Shown here: one piece after another, positions 8,883 to 17,164 of the stretch
How the letters are laid out: each line of letters opens with the position of its first letter
How positions within the stretch are numbered: position 1 is the first letter of the stretch
DNA from: Pseudomonas sp. Leaf48
GTDB taxonomy: Bacteria; Pseudomonadota; Gammaproteobacteria; Pseudomonadales; Pseudomonadaceae
Reading direction: 5' to 3'
DNA length: 64,000 bases
Assembly (NCBI RefSeq): GCF_001421885.1
Contig: NZ_LMLH01000023.1
Coordinates: 178,407 to 242,406, forward strand
The notes under the pieces: generated by a model
What the model saw: the letters and a program-made list of their open reading frames with translations, nothing else
Database searches by the model: none
What the model was told of the DNA's origin: nothing
Translations under genes and position numbers: made by a program

Positions 8883-9533
8883 ATGATCGGAGTCATTGTG
8901 CCGGTGCACAACGAAGAAGCGTTTCTCGATGACTGCATCGAATCGCTGCTGGTGGCCGCGCTTCACGAAGGCCTGGGCAATGAAGAGGTACAGGTACTGC
9001 TCGTGCTCGATGCCTGCACCGACAACTCGTTGCAGATTGCCCAGGCTTACGGCGTGAGGACATTGACCTGCAACCATCGCAACGTCGGACAATCACGGGC
9101 CCATGGTGCCGAACATCTGTTGGCCGCGGGCGCACGCTGGCTGGCCTTCACCGACGCAGACAGCATCGTGCCGCGCTCGTGGCTGGCCGATCAGCTCAAG
9201 TTCAATGTGGATGCGGTCTGTGGTCTGGTCCAGGTCATCGACTGGTCGGAACATCCACTGGCGGTACGCGAGCGCTACGACGCCCATTACCGGATTGTCG
9301 AAGGTCATCGGCATATTCACGGCGCGAACCTTGGCGTCTCCTCGACGGCCTATCTCGATGCTGGCGGTTTCAGGGCCCTGCCCACCCACGAAGACGTGCA
9401 ACTGATCGCCGACCTGGAGCGCAGTGGCGCCAACATCATGTGGACGGCGACCAACCGGGTGATCACCAGCGCGCGCAAGGATTGTCGCTGTCGCGAAGGC
9501 TTCGGCGATTTTCTGCAATCGTTGGCCGAGTGA
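8883..9533 (+). CDS. Family 2 glycosyltransferase
   Basis: A 216-residue GT-A fold transferase: nucleotide-sugar binding start IGVIVPVHNEEAFLDDC, LVLDACTDNS, and a metal-binding DAD in FTDADS near residue 95; HEDVQL near 175 is the likely acceptor/base region. It has no membrane segment, so it probably works in the cytoplasm or peripherally at the membrane. GGGGAG precedes the ATG. Its TGA abuts the stop of the convergent methyltransferase with no spacer. With the deacetylase, methyltransferase and dehydrogenase-like genes next door it probably takes part in making an unknown glycoconjugate (inference). Confidence 0.84.
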   Translation: MIGVIVPVHNEEAFLDDCIESLLVAALHEGLGNEEVQVLLVLDACTDNSLQIAQAYGVRTLTCNHRNVGQSRAHGAEHLLAAGARWLAFTDADSIVPRSWLADQLKFNVDAVCGLVQVIDWSEHPLAVRERYDAHYRIVEGHRHIHGANLGVSSTAYLDAGGFRALPTHEDVQLIADLERSGANIMWTATNRVITSARKDCRCREGFGDFLQSLAE

Positions 9534-10133
9534 TCAGTCGCAGGTTTCGTCGAGGTCTATCGAGGCCGGCTGCCGGCTCCAGTATTCGAGGACAAACCCG
9601 GCTTCTTCATGGCGTATCAGTCGATACAGGTGCAGCCGTTCGGCAAGCAGTGCATGCACCTGGCGTCCGTCCTGGGAGCAACCTTCGATCGGCTGCAACC
9701 AGTGACAGGCCAGTACACCACCGTCCGGGCCCAGACTGCGCAGGGCGTTATCAATAACCTGCGTCCATTCGCCGGCGTCGAGGAAATAACCGATTTCACT
9801 CAATACGATCAGGTCGAACAGCCCGTTTGGCCAATCGGCGGGGATGCGCGCCTGCTCGACCCTGACATGGGCGTACCCGCTCAACCGGGCACGGGCCAGT
9901 CCCACGGCCCTGGCGTTGAGCTCCTGGCACAGCAGACTCTCACAACGCATCGCGAGCAACGCGCTGAGTTCGCCGTTGGCGCAGGCGGGCTCGTAAATCC
10001 GCGAGTAGCGTTGGCGCGGCAGGCTGGCCAGGGTCAGCTCGCGTTTACGCTTCTCGTACCAAAGGGTGCGAAAGGACCAGGGGTCGTCACTGGCACGGAA
10101 CATCTGTTCGAAGTAATCAGGCGACAGGCTCAT
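9534..10133 (-). CDS. SAM-dependent methyltransferase, NodS-like
   Basis: A 199-residue class I methyltransferase. The first residues (DYFEQMFRASDDPWSFRTLWYE) resemble the NodS/nodulation methyltransferase family, and the SAM-binding loop is YEPACANGELSALL near residue 47, followed by the acidic CQELNARAV and the motif IV-like FDLIVLSEIGYF. NodS N-methylates a deacetylated glucosamine in rhizobial Nod factors. Its ATG overlaps the stop of the PIG-L deacetylase (ATGA), indicating translational coupling, which supports methylation of an amine exposed by that enzyme. The real acceptor is unknown. Confidence 0.82.
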   Translation of the reverse strand: MSLSPDYFEQMFRASDDPWSFRTLWYEKRKRELTLASLPRQRYSRIYEPACANGELSALLAMRCESLLCQELNARAVGLARARLSGYAHVRVEQARIPADWPNGLFDLIVLSEIGYFLDAGEWTQVIDNALRSLGPDGGVLACHWLQPIEGCSQDGRQVHALLAERLHLYRLIRHEEAGFVLEYWSRQPASIDLDETCD

Positions 10134-10900
10134 GTAAATACCAGTTCAAAGGGCTGCAACAGTCGTTCGATAGCGTCGTCGCTCAGTACCGCGCCATTGT
10201 CGCCATCGGCGTTGACTTGCGAAACATGGGCGGCAATCGCCTCACGCTTTCGCGCCAACTGCGGCGGGTCCAGCATCAGCTTGTGCGCTCGTGCCCAGGG
10301 AATTCGCGGATCTTGCGGGTGTGCCCAATGCCAGGCCCACACCGGTACCTCAATCAGACAGGCCTGCTTTTGCCTGGCGGCACGCTCAGTCGCCCGTCCC
10401 GTGGCTTCATGGTCGCAATGCCCGTCGTGACGCCAGGTCGTGACAACCCGGTCACCCGGTTCAAGCAGTGCCATCAGTCGGGCCGCCAGATGATCTTCAT
10501 GATCCGGCACAGCGCTGTCTGGCGCACTCAGACGCTGCCAGTGCAGCGCCTGGGTATCGAGGCCCAGTCGCTGCAATGCATGGACACTTTCCAGCGGACG
10601 CTGCTGACGCAAGCGCGCCGGGCTCCATTGCCGCGAACCTGGATGACTGGCTTCGCCATCGGTGACTGCGATCATCAAGATGTCGGCCTCCCGGCCCTGC
10701 ATGCCGGCCAGAATTGCTGCGCAACCGAGGATCTCATCGTCCGGATGGGGGGCGACAACCACCAGCCGACTTCCCTGCGGCACAAGTGTTCGATGGCTGA
10801 TCATCGGTACCCGGGCAAGCGCCGGGCTGGACTGCCACTGCGCCAGTGATGTACCCGGACCGCGAATCAGATTTTCCGCCAATGACTGCCCTGCTTTCAC
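10130..10900 (-). CDS. PIG-L family deacetylase
   Basis: A 256-residue LmbE/PIG-L zinc hydrolase. The metal site is visible as VVVAPHPDDEILGC (HPDDE) and the later HCDHEATGRA. Family members remove acetyl or other acyl groups from N-acetylglucosaminyl or related compounds. The start is GTG at 10900: it overlaps the TGA of the upstream dehydrogenase-like gene as GTGA and has GGGGAG eight bases before it. A longer reading upstream in the same frame would lie wholly within the neighbouring gene and looks non-coding. Middle gene of a three-gene overlapping operon. Confidence 0.85.
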   Translation of the reverse strand: MKAGQSLAENLIRGPGTSLAQWQSSPALARVPMISHRTLVPQGSRLVVVAPHPDDEILGCAAILAGMQGREADILMIAVTDGEASHPGSRQWSPARLRQQRPLESVHALQRLGLDTQALHWQRLSAPDSAVPDHEDHLAARLMALLEPGDRVVTTWRHDGHCDHEATGRATERAARQKQACLIEVPVWAWHWAHPQDPRIPWARAHKLMLDPPQLARKREAIAAHVSQVNADGDNGAVLSDDAIERLLQPFELVFT

Positions 10901-11925
10901 AGTAACCACTCCCCCACCGGTTGCGCCGCGACCTGTTTGCCCAACTCGGCGAGATCTTTTTCTGCATGGCTCTGCCGCACATAGACAGGCAAGTCTGCCG
11001 CGAGCCGGGCGAAGTGACTGTCCCGGCAGTACGGTGTGGCCCCCAGTGCCCGTCCGACATGTTCGAGTACCACACTGACCGCCGCTTCTACCTGCGCCCG
11101 CACACGTCGAACCTGCAGTTCGGCACTGTCGCGGGGATGGGCATCGATCCACTGCGCCGTTTCCCGCAGCGCAGCGGCCGCCGCACCCAGCGTCGCATCC
11201 ACGGTGCCGAGATGTGCCTGGGCATGCACGTCGTGGTGTGGCTTGGTGCAATGCTGACGCAAGTAGCCTGCCAGGGCGCAGGCCGCACCGAACCAGCACG
11301 CAGCGATGCCGGCACCGCCTTGCCAGAATCCCGGGCGATCCAGGTACTGTCCGGGCATGCCGACGCCACGGGCCAGCGCCAGTTCGAAATGCACATCCAA
11401 GCTGGCACTGCTGGCCATGCCGACCGCCTGCCAGCCTTCTTCGCTCATGCTGATAGCCGGTTGCGACAAGGCAACGGCGACCAATTGCGGCTGGTGCTGC
11501 TCGTCCCAGACGGTTACCAGCGCGTGATCGAGCAATGGGGCGCCGGAACACCAGGCTTTTTTACCCTGCAGGTACAGCTGATCGCCCTCGCGGCCAATGA
11601 TTTTGACCCGTGCGAATGGCGGTTCGGCGGCCCAGATCCCCCAACTCCCCGGCACCGGCGTTGCGTCAGGTTCAAGCTCGGCCATGATCGCCAGCGCATC
11701 GGTATGCCCTTCAAACACTTTGGCCAGCGCCAGGTCACAAGCGGCCACCGCCGCCAATGTTCGCCAGCGCTCCAGGGTCTGCCCGTGGCCGGGTAAAGGC
11801 AGGTGACTAAATCCGTGCACGATGAGTTTCTGCATCAGTCGCTGCAGATCACCCGCTGCTGTGCGCGCTACAGGGCGGGACGCAAATGGCTCGAGCAATT
11901 GTTCCAGGGTGGCAGAGTTGCTCAT
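10897..11925 (-). CDS. Acyl-CoA dehydrogenase-like flavoprotein
   Basis: A 342-residue protein with the order of an acyl-CoA dehydrogenase: an N-terminal helical part, a middle beta domain (PGSWGIWAAEPP, GKKAWCSGAPLLDHALVT) and a C-terminal helical bundle ending HFARLAADLPVYVRQSHAEKD. It is shorter than typical ACADs (about 380) and the catalytic Glu position is not obvious, so it may oxidise or hydroxylate something other than an acyl-CoA. GGGAG precedes the ATG. First gene of the overlapping operon with the PIG-L deacetylase and methyltransferase, which implies a shared pathway. Confidence 0.75.
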   Translation of the reverse strand: MSNSATLEQLLEPFASRPVARTAAGDLQRLMQKLIVHGFSHLPLPGHGQTLERWRTLAAVAACDLALAKVFEGHTDALAIMAELEPDATPVPGSWGIWAAEPPFARVKIIGREGDQLYLQGKKAWCSGAPLLDHALVTVWDEQHQPQLVAVALSQPAISMSEEGWQAVGMASSASLDVHFELALARGVGMPGQYLDRPGFWQGGAGIAACWFGAACALAGYLRQHCTKPHHDVHAQAHLGTVDATLGAAAAALRETAQWIDAHPRDSAELQVRRVRAQVEAAVSVVLEHVGRALGATPYCRDSHFARLAADLPVYVRQSHAEKDLAELGKQVAAQPVGEWLL

Positions 11926-12157
11926 GGGGCGTCTCCCGGGTGCGGCGGTAAGTACGATGGTTGGCTGGCAATCTGAAAGCTGATCGGCGCTCTTGATGTT
12001 CAGAGGCAGGCGCCCGGCAGGAGTTCATTGCACATTGGCGATGCCTGCCTATTTGCCCGGTGGATGGCGATGGCGACAGCGCCCGGTGCCGCTACACTTT
12101 TCAGGCTGCGCTGCAGCGTCCGGGGGCAACCCCTGTCTCCTGATTCCGAGGTGTTCA

Positions 12158-13189
12158 ATGAGCGACAGTTGCGAACTCACTACTTTCACCGGCTGGGCTG
12201 CAACGGCGGCCGGCGGGCCGTTGCAGCGACACAGCTACGACCCTGGCCCATTGGGCGACGAAGAGGTCGAAGTTGCAGTGGAATACTGCGGCGTGTGCCA
12301 CTCCGATCAGTCGATGATCGATAACGAATGGGGCGTCAGCAAATATCCCTTTATCCCCGGCCACGAGGTGGTCGGCACTATTGTGCGGGCGGGCTCACAG
12401 GTACGCGGCCTCAAGGCGGGCCAGCGGGTGGGCATCGGCTGGTACAAGGGCAGTTGCATGCATTGTTCCTCCTGTATCGAAGGCTCCCATCAGCTTTGCA
12501 ACACTGCCAAGCCGACGATCATCGGCAGCAACGGCGGCTTCGCCGATCGCTTGCGTTCGCACTGGGCCTGGGCGCTGCCGATACCTGCCAGCCTCGATCC
12601 AGCCATGGCCGGCCCACTGTTTTGCGCAGGTTCCACGGTGTTCAACCCGCTGGTGGAGTTCGACGTCAAACCGACCGACCGGGTCGGCGTGGTAGGCATC
12701 GGCGGGCTTGGTCACCTGGCCCTGCGTTTGCTCAACGCCTGGGGCTGTGAGGTCACCGCCTTCACCTCGTCGTTGAACAAGCAGGACGAAGCCAGGCGTC
12801 TGGGCGCGCACAATGTGATCGCCTCGACCGACAGTAATGCCCTGAAATCCATTGCTGGCACCCTCGATTTCCTCCTGGTGACTGCCAGCGCCGACCTCGA
12901 CTGGTCCGCCATGCTCGCCACCCTGCGCGGCAAGGGTCGCCTGCACTTCGTGGGCATCGTGCCCAGCGCCATACCGGTGGGCGTGTTCGAACTGATCCCA
13001 AGGCAGAAGAGCCTGTCCGGTTCACCGGTCGGCTCGCCGGCCAACACGGCGAAGATGCTCGAGTTTTGCGCGCGTCATCAGATTTTGCCGCAGGTCGAGA
13101 TGTTCCCCATGAGCCGGGTGAACGAAGCCATCGATCATCTGCGCAGCGGCAAGGCGCGTTATCGCGTGGTACTGGACGCCAGCAAATGA
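12158..13189 (+). CDS. Zinc-type NAD(P)-dependent alcohol dehydrogenase
   Basis: A 343-residue medium-chain dehydrogenase of the cinnamyl-alcohol/YahK-like subgroup. Catalytic zinc: CGVCHSD (about 44-50) and GHEVVG (about 69); structural zinc: cysteines in SCMHCSSCIEGSHQLC. The nucleotide loop is GIGGLGHLALRL. TSS after the second beta strand in place of an acidic residue favours NADP (family knowledge). The subgroup reduces a broad range of aldehydes. The ATG follows GAGGTG. It stands alone between divergent and convergent neighbours; physiological substrate unknown. Confidence 0.85.
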   Translation: MSDSCELTTFTGWAATAAGGPLQRHSYDPGPLGDEEVEVAVEYCGVCHSDQSMIDNEWGVSKYPFIPGHEVVGTIVRAGSQVRGLKAGQRVGIGWYKGSCMHCSSCIEGSHQLCNTAKPTIIGSNGGFADRLRSHWAWALPIPASLDPAMAGPLFCAGSTVFNPLVEFDVKPTDRVGVVGIGGLGHLALRLLNAWGCEVTAFTSSLNKQDEARRLGAHNVIASTDSNALKSIAGTLDFLLVTASADLDWSAMLATLRGKGRLHFVGIVPSAIPVGVFELIPRQKSLSGSPVGSPANTAKMLEFCARHQILPQVEMFPMSRVNEAIDHLRSGKARYRVVLDASK

Positions 13190-13262
13190 CCGCCAGGCGC
13201 GGCGGGTGAAACCGTTCGCGCCTTGTGTTTCGATACTTCCATTACAGGAAAATGGCTTTTGA

Positions 13263-14024
13263 CTACCTGAAAAAATCACTGGGTGTCTTGCCGAACTGTT
13301 TCTTGAACATCGTCGTGAACGCACTGGGGCTGTCGTAGCCGAGTTCACCGGCGACGTCGATGATCTTTTCCCCGACCGCTATGCGCTCCAGGGCCAGCAA
13401 CAAGCGCGACTGCTGGCGCCATTGGCCGAAGGTCATGGCGGTTTCCCGGTGAAATCTGCGCTGGATGGTTTTCTCGTCGACACCGAGTCGTGAACTCCAG
13501 TGCGCCAGGGTCGAACCATCTCCGGGATTACGCTGCAACGCGTCGCAGATGGTTCTGATGGCCGGATCGGTGGGCTGTGGCAAGTTCAGTGGCAAGGTCG
13601 GCAGGATCGTCAACTCGTCCAGGATCAAGCGCATCACCCGGTCCTCCCGCGAATCCACTGCGAAGGATGGCGCGAAATCCACCGAGACCTTGATCAATTC
13701 GCTCAGCAGCGCGGACACTCTGACCGCCTTCGGTTCGGCTGGCAGACCCAGGCAATCGTCAGGACGCACAAACACGCTGCGCATCTTGATCGCACCGACA
13801 CAGCGAATCGAGTGAATATGCCCGCTGGGCATCCAGATGCCACGGCTGGGTGGTACCGTCCACTGGCTCAGCGCCGAGTGCACCACCATCACACCCTCGA
13901 TGGCGTAGATCAGTTGATGTTTTTCATGGCAATGCGGCTGGATCACCCAGTCTTCCGGGTAGTCGGTAGCACTGCTACGAACACTCCAGTCGCCTTGGTC
14001 GATATCAGCCAGAAGTTTATTCAA
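13263..14024 (-). CDS. AraC-family regulator with N-terminal cupin
   Basis: A 253-residue regulator: an N-terminal cupin-like sensing part (HCHEKHQLIYAIEG near 31-44, HIHSIRC) and a C-terminal double helix-turn-helix (LGVDEKTIQRRFHRET and IIDVAGELGYDSPSAFTTMFKKQFG). The layout matches the NimR/YeaM type, which commonly controls an adjacent divergent MFS exporter, as here. No ATG or GTG is available at the proper N terminus; the best reading starts at TTG 14024, so translation may be weak. It probably acts on the 137-base intergenic region before the Fsr-like transporter. Confidence 0.82.
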   Translation of the reverse strand: MNKLLADIDQGDWSVRSSATDYPEDWVIQPHCHEKHQLIYAIEGVMVVHSALSQWTVPPSRGIWMPSGHIHSIRCVGAIKMRSVFVRPDDCLGLPAEPKAVRVSALLSELIKVSVDFAPSFAVDSREDRVMRLILDELTILPTLPLNLPQPTDPAIRTICDALQRNPGDGSTLAHWSSRLGVDEKTIQRRFHRETAMTFGQWRQQSRLLLALERIAVGEKIIDVAGELGYDSPSAFTTMFKKQFGKTPSDFFR

Positions 14025-14161
14025 CGGAATAATAATTTCGCCCTTTTTGCGATAGTCAGCGCCTCAATTGCGCGAGACGGGCAGAGCTTCGGCCCTTAGG
14101 ATAGCGCCAAACCCCGAAAAAACGGCAGCGCATTTGCGCTTTTTTGTCTGGAAGCTCGCCC

Positions 14162-15382
14162 ATGTCCACCAGCCTTACCGCGTCTCCCACCGCCACCACC
14201 TCGATTTCCAGCCAGGCCAGCCCGCTGGTCATGCGCGTGATCGGCGCCTGTGCCCTGGCGCACCTGATCAATGACCTGATCCAGGCCGTATTACCGTCGA
14301 TTTACCCGATGCTCAAGGTTAATTACGGCCTGACCTTCACTCAGGTTGGCCTGATCACCCTGACCTTTCAACTGACCGCGTCACTGCTGCAACCCTGGAT
14401 CGGTTTCTACACCGACCGCCATCCCAAGCCTTGGTTGCTGCCAGCGGGGATGGTGTGCACCCTGATTGGTATTGTGATGTTGTCGCTGGTCGGCAGTTTT
14501 GCGGCCATTCTCGTGGCTGCAGCGCTGGTGGGCATTGGCTCCTCGACCTTCCACCCGGAGACGTCGCGAGTCGCCCGGCTGGCATCAGGCGGACGCTACG
14601 GTCTGGCACAGTCGACTTTCCAGGTGGGCGGCAACGCCGGCAGTGCCTTGGGCCCGCTGCTGGCCGCGGCGATCATCATTCCCTACGGCCAGGGCAACGT
14701 CGCCTGGTTCGGTCTGTTCGCAGTGTTCGCCATTCTCGTGCTGTACGGACTGAGCCGCTGGTATCGTAAACATCTGGACCTGTTCAAGCTCAAGCAAGGC
14801 GGCAAGGCGACCCATGGCCTGTCCAGGAGACGGGTGACCTTTGCCCTTGTGGTACTGGCGATGTTGGTGTTTTCCAAATACTTCTACATGGCCAACTTTA
14901 CCAGCTACTTCACCTTCTATCTGATCGAGAAGTTCGACCTGTCGGTCGCCAGCTCGCAGCTGTACCTGTTCCTGTTTCTCGGTGCGGTCGCGGCGGGCAC
15001 TTTCTTCGGTGGCCCGATCGGCGACCGGATCGGCCGCAAGCAGGTCATCTGGTTTTCCATACTCGGTGCAGCGCCCTTCACCCTCGCCCTGCCCTACGTC
15101 GACCTGTTCTGGACCGCCGCACTGAGCATCATCATCGGTTTCATCCTCGCCTCGGCTTTTTCGGCCATCGTGGTCTTTGCCCAGGAACTGGTCCCCGGCA
15201 ACGTCGGCATGATCGCCGGGGTATTTTTCGGCCTGATGTTCGGCTTCGGCGGCATTGGCGCTGCGCTGCTGGGGTACTTGGCGGACATCCACGGCATCGA
15301 GTACGTGTACACGCTCTGCTCGTTTTTGCCGCTGCTGGGGATTTTGACCATCCTGCTGCCGTCTACCCGCGCTGCCCACTGA
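14162..15382 (+). CDS. MFS exporter, fosmidomycin-resistance (Fsr) type
   Basis: A 406-residue twelve-helix MFS protein. The start of helix 1 (HLINDLIQAVLPSIYPMLK), TFQLTASLLQPWIGFYTDRHPKP and STFHPETSRVAR are hallmarks of the Fsr family, whose E. coli member exports fosmidomycin. ATG chosen after GGAAGC. The divergent AraC regulator is probably its controller, as in comparable exporter/regulator pairs. The natural substrate is unknown. The stop is two bases from the stop of the convergent NIPSNAP gene. Confidence 0.86.
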   Translation: MSTSLTASPTATTSISSQASPLVMRVIGACALAHLINDLIQAVLPSIYPMLKVNYGLTFTQVGLITLTFQLTASLLQPWIGFYTDRHPKPWLLPAGMVCTLIGIVMLSLVGSFAAILVAAALVGIGSSTFHPETSRVARLASGGRYGLAQSTFQVGGNAGSALGPLLAAAIIIPYGQGNVAWFGLFAVFAILVLYGLSRWYRKHLDLFKLKQGGKATHGLSRRRVTFALVVLAMLVFSKYFYMANFTSYFTFYLIEKFDLSVASSQLYLFLFLGAVAAGTFFGGPIGDRIGRKQVIWFSILGAAPFTLALPYVDLFWTAALSIIIGFILASAFSAIVVFAQELVPGNVGMIAGVFFGLMFGFGGIGAALLGYLADIHGIEYVYTLCSFLPLLGILTILLPSTRAAH

Positions 15383-15384
15383 AG

Positions 15385-16008
15385 TCACTGCAGCGCAGAG
15401 AACGTCGCCGGAAGGTAAATTGTCGAGCGCATGTCACGCAGCTGCGGGCCGGAATTCTCCGGTGGCCAGACACCGTCGGTGACTGCCTGGGTGCGCACTT
15501 GCACGCGCTGCTCGAGGGTCTTCCACGGCCAGATATGCAGGTAGCGCGGCAGGCAACCGTCGGTGGCGTAGAAAGCTGCGTACACCGGCGAGTACTGCTC
15601 GGCGGTTCGCGCTTCAATGGCTTTGCGCCAACCATCGAGCGTGGGCTGCAAGCCGCTGCTGACCAGGTCGTACACGCGCATTTCGTAAAATGGCCCGTGC
15701 TGGCCAGCAGCCAGGGGCTCGAGGAAGGGAAACAGGCTGTAGTTTTCGATACGCAGATCGGTGATGAATTCGTTGGCACCAAAGTCGCCGCCGTCCAACA
15801 GGAAGCGCTCGCGTTCGACTTGCCTTTGCTGTTCATCGGCAAAACCGCGCAGCACAGCGATCTGATTCAACTGGCCAATCTCCGAGGCCCAGCAGCCCAT
15901 CAACACGCCACCGACCTGCGGACCTTTGAGCGCGGCTTCGATGCGCACCAGTGCCTCGGCAACCGTACGCACACGTACGGTCAACGTGATCAATTCAAAC
16001 AAACGCAT
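15385..16008 (-). CDS. NIPSNAP-family protein
   Basis: A 207-residue protein made of two NIPSNAP-type ferredoxin-like repeats: the first begins MRLFELITLTVR, the second FYEMRVYDLVSSGLQPTLDGW near residue 106, ending with HIWPWKTLEQRVQVRTQA and a short tail. The fold is a dimeric alpha+beta barrel; biochemical roles in bacteria are poorly known. GGAG lies before the ATG. It has no signal peptide. Neighbours give no firm clue: convergent with the Fsr exporter, downstream of a Gly-zipper gene on the same strand with 195 bases between. Confidence 0.78.
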   Translation of the reverse strand: MRLFELITLTVRVRTVAEALVRIEAALKGPQVGGVLMGCWASEIGQLNQIAVLRGFADEQQRQVERERFLLDGGDFGANEFITDLRIENYSLFPFLEPLAAGQHGPFYEMRVYDLVSSGLQPTLDGWRKAIEARTAEQYSPVYAAFYATDGCLPRYLHIWPWKTLEQRVQVRTQAVTDGVWPPENSGPQLRDMRSTIYLPATFSALQ

Positions 16009-16074
16009 AGCGACTCCGGCAGTTGGGCGTTCTCTATAGGAAGCCTATGTCAGAGCCCGGGGGCTGGATATTGA

Positions 16075-16103
16075 GGCAATCACCGTCGAATACGGCGATT
16101 GCC
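16075..16103. repeat. Inverted repeat between two minus-strand genes
   Basis: GGCAATCACCG (16075-16085) pairs with CGGCGATTGCC (16093-16103) with one mismatch around a seven-base loop. No T-run follows on either strand, so it is not a classic terminator; it may be an operator or mRNA end structure for the Gly-zipper gene upstream on the minus strand. Confidence 0.4.
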
Positions 16104-16203
16104 CTAGTGCTCTAGGTAGTTTCTTCAGCGTGCGGCGGTTGAAAGGTCTAACCGGTGGCCTGTCGGTATTGCCGCGGCATTGGTCGGCCACCGTGGCAAA
16201 GGC

Positions 16204-16659
16204 TCAAGGATTGATCTGATATCCCTTGCCCTGCAAGCAACTGTTATAGGCCGTGGTGGTGTTCGCCGCCGAGGTTTTCTCCTGCTCCCGGCGATCCTGG
16301 CGTTGACGCGATCCGCCGACCACGACACCGGCTGCTGCGGTTTCCTTGGCGCGGTCCTGCCGATAGTCCTGTTTAACATCATCGTCAACGCGGTCATAGG
16401 CATCGTCATGTTGATTGCCGCGCACCTGTGCCGCAGTTGCGCCGGCGGCGGCACCTACGGCAGCACCCTTGACCCTGCCACCGGAAGTCGACGAGGTAGT
16501 CGACGCGCTCTGGCTGGCGGCAATGCTGTTGCATTCGCTCATGTCTGCCTGGGTTTGCTGGGAACTCTGGCCTTTCAACGGCACCACCGTCGCAGCCCAA
16601 CCCGGGGCACTGAAAAGCGACAATGCGACGCAAAGACCGAGTGGCGAAAGCCTGTTCAT
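16204..16659 (-). CDS. Exported Gly-zipper (YMGG-like) protein
   Basis: A 151-residue protein with a signal peptide (cleavage after GWAA, about residue 23), a glycine/alanine zipper GGRVKGAAVGAAAGATAA (about 60-77), then a charged stretch rich in Asp, Arg and Gln (YDRVDDDVKQDYRQDRA) and a second small-residue patch AAAGVVVGGSRQRQ. Two cysteines (ECNS, SCLQ) could form a disulfide in the periplasm. GGAGG precedes the ATG. A clear paralogue lies at 53015 on the other strand. Cell-envelope role likely, exact function unknown. Confidence 0.75.
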   Translation of the reverse strand: MNRLSPLGLCVALSLFSAPGWAATVVPLKGQSSQQTQADMSECNSIAASQSASTTSSTSGGRVKGAAVGAAAGATAAQVRGNQHDDAYDRVDDDVKQDYRQDRAKETAAAGVVVGGSRQRQDRREQEKTSAANTTTAYNSCLQGKGYQINP

Positions 16660-17164
16660 GATGACCTCCAGAGGGGCGTGGTTCACATGGACAGATTGTA
16701 GTTCAGCTCTCAACCGGCATCCGGTTTCCGGTCGGCCTTTTGCGCCAACAATGCCAGTCTCGGCGATTTCAGTGTTTGCGGGTCTCGACTGATCTACGGC
16801 ACATGCCACGCCAGAAACGGCGTTGGCACATCGAAGCCTACGTAGGCCAGCGTCCACGCAGAATCGGCCGCGGTATATCCCCCTGCGGACCATGAATCGC
16901 TCCGTCATCGTACATATGCTCGCGGCCGCCAACGTCACGGTCACCAGCGCCCTGATGCCCTGGGCTGCCGGGGCTTTTAGATCAAAACATTCTCTGTAGG
17001 AGCGAGCCTGCTCGCGAAAAACCTGAGGGTGCCACGGGTATTCAGGAAACCCGCGTTATCGTTGACGTCCATCGCGAGCAGGCTCGCTCCTACAGGTGGA
17101 TTGCGGTCCACTTCACGGTTCGCGATGTGGAAGCGGGGGTGATCGGCATGATTACCCTGCCGAC
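16660..17164. other. Intergenic region holding a REP pair
   Basis: About 500 bases between two minus-strand genes. Part from 16660 is the promoter/leader of the Gly-zipper gene; the REP doublet occupies 16994-17095; the rest shows no convincing coding frame. The region separates the AraC regulator of the polyamine genes from the Gly-zipper gene. Confidence 0.6.
16994..17095. repeat. REP pair (extragenic palindrome doublet)
   Basis: Same architecture as the doublet at 5950: CTGTAGGAGCGAGCCTGCTC at the left, and inverted GCTCGCTCCTACAG at the right, about 50 bases apart. Even the spacer is related (GCGTTATCGTTG occurs in both), so the two doublets are copies of one composite element. Confidence 0.87.

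Noticed and set aside
10901..11551. Long N-terminal extension of the PIG-L deacetylase
   Set aside because: It lies wholly in another frame of the dehydrogenase-like gene and is Arg/Gly/Cys-rich as expected for out-of-frame reading; the GTG at 10900 has a ribosome-binding site and overlaps the upstream stop.
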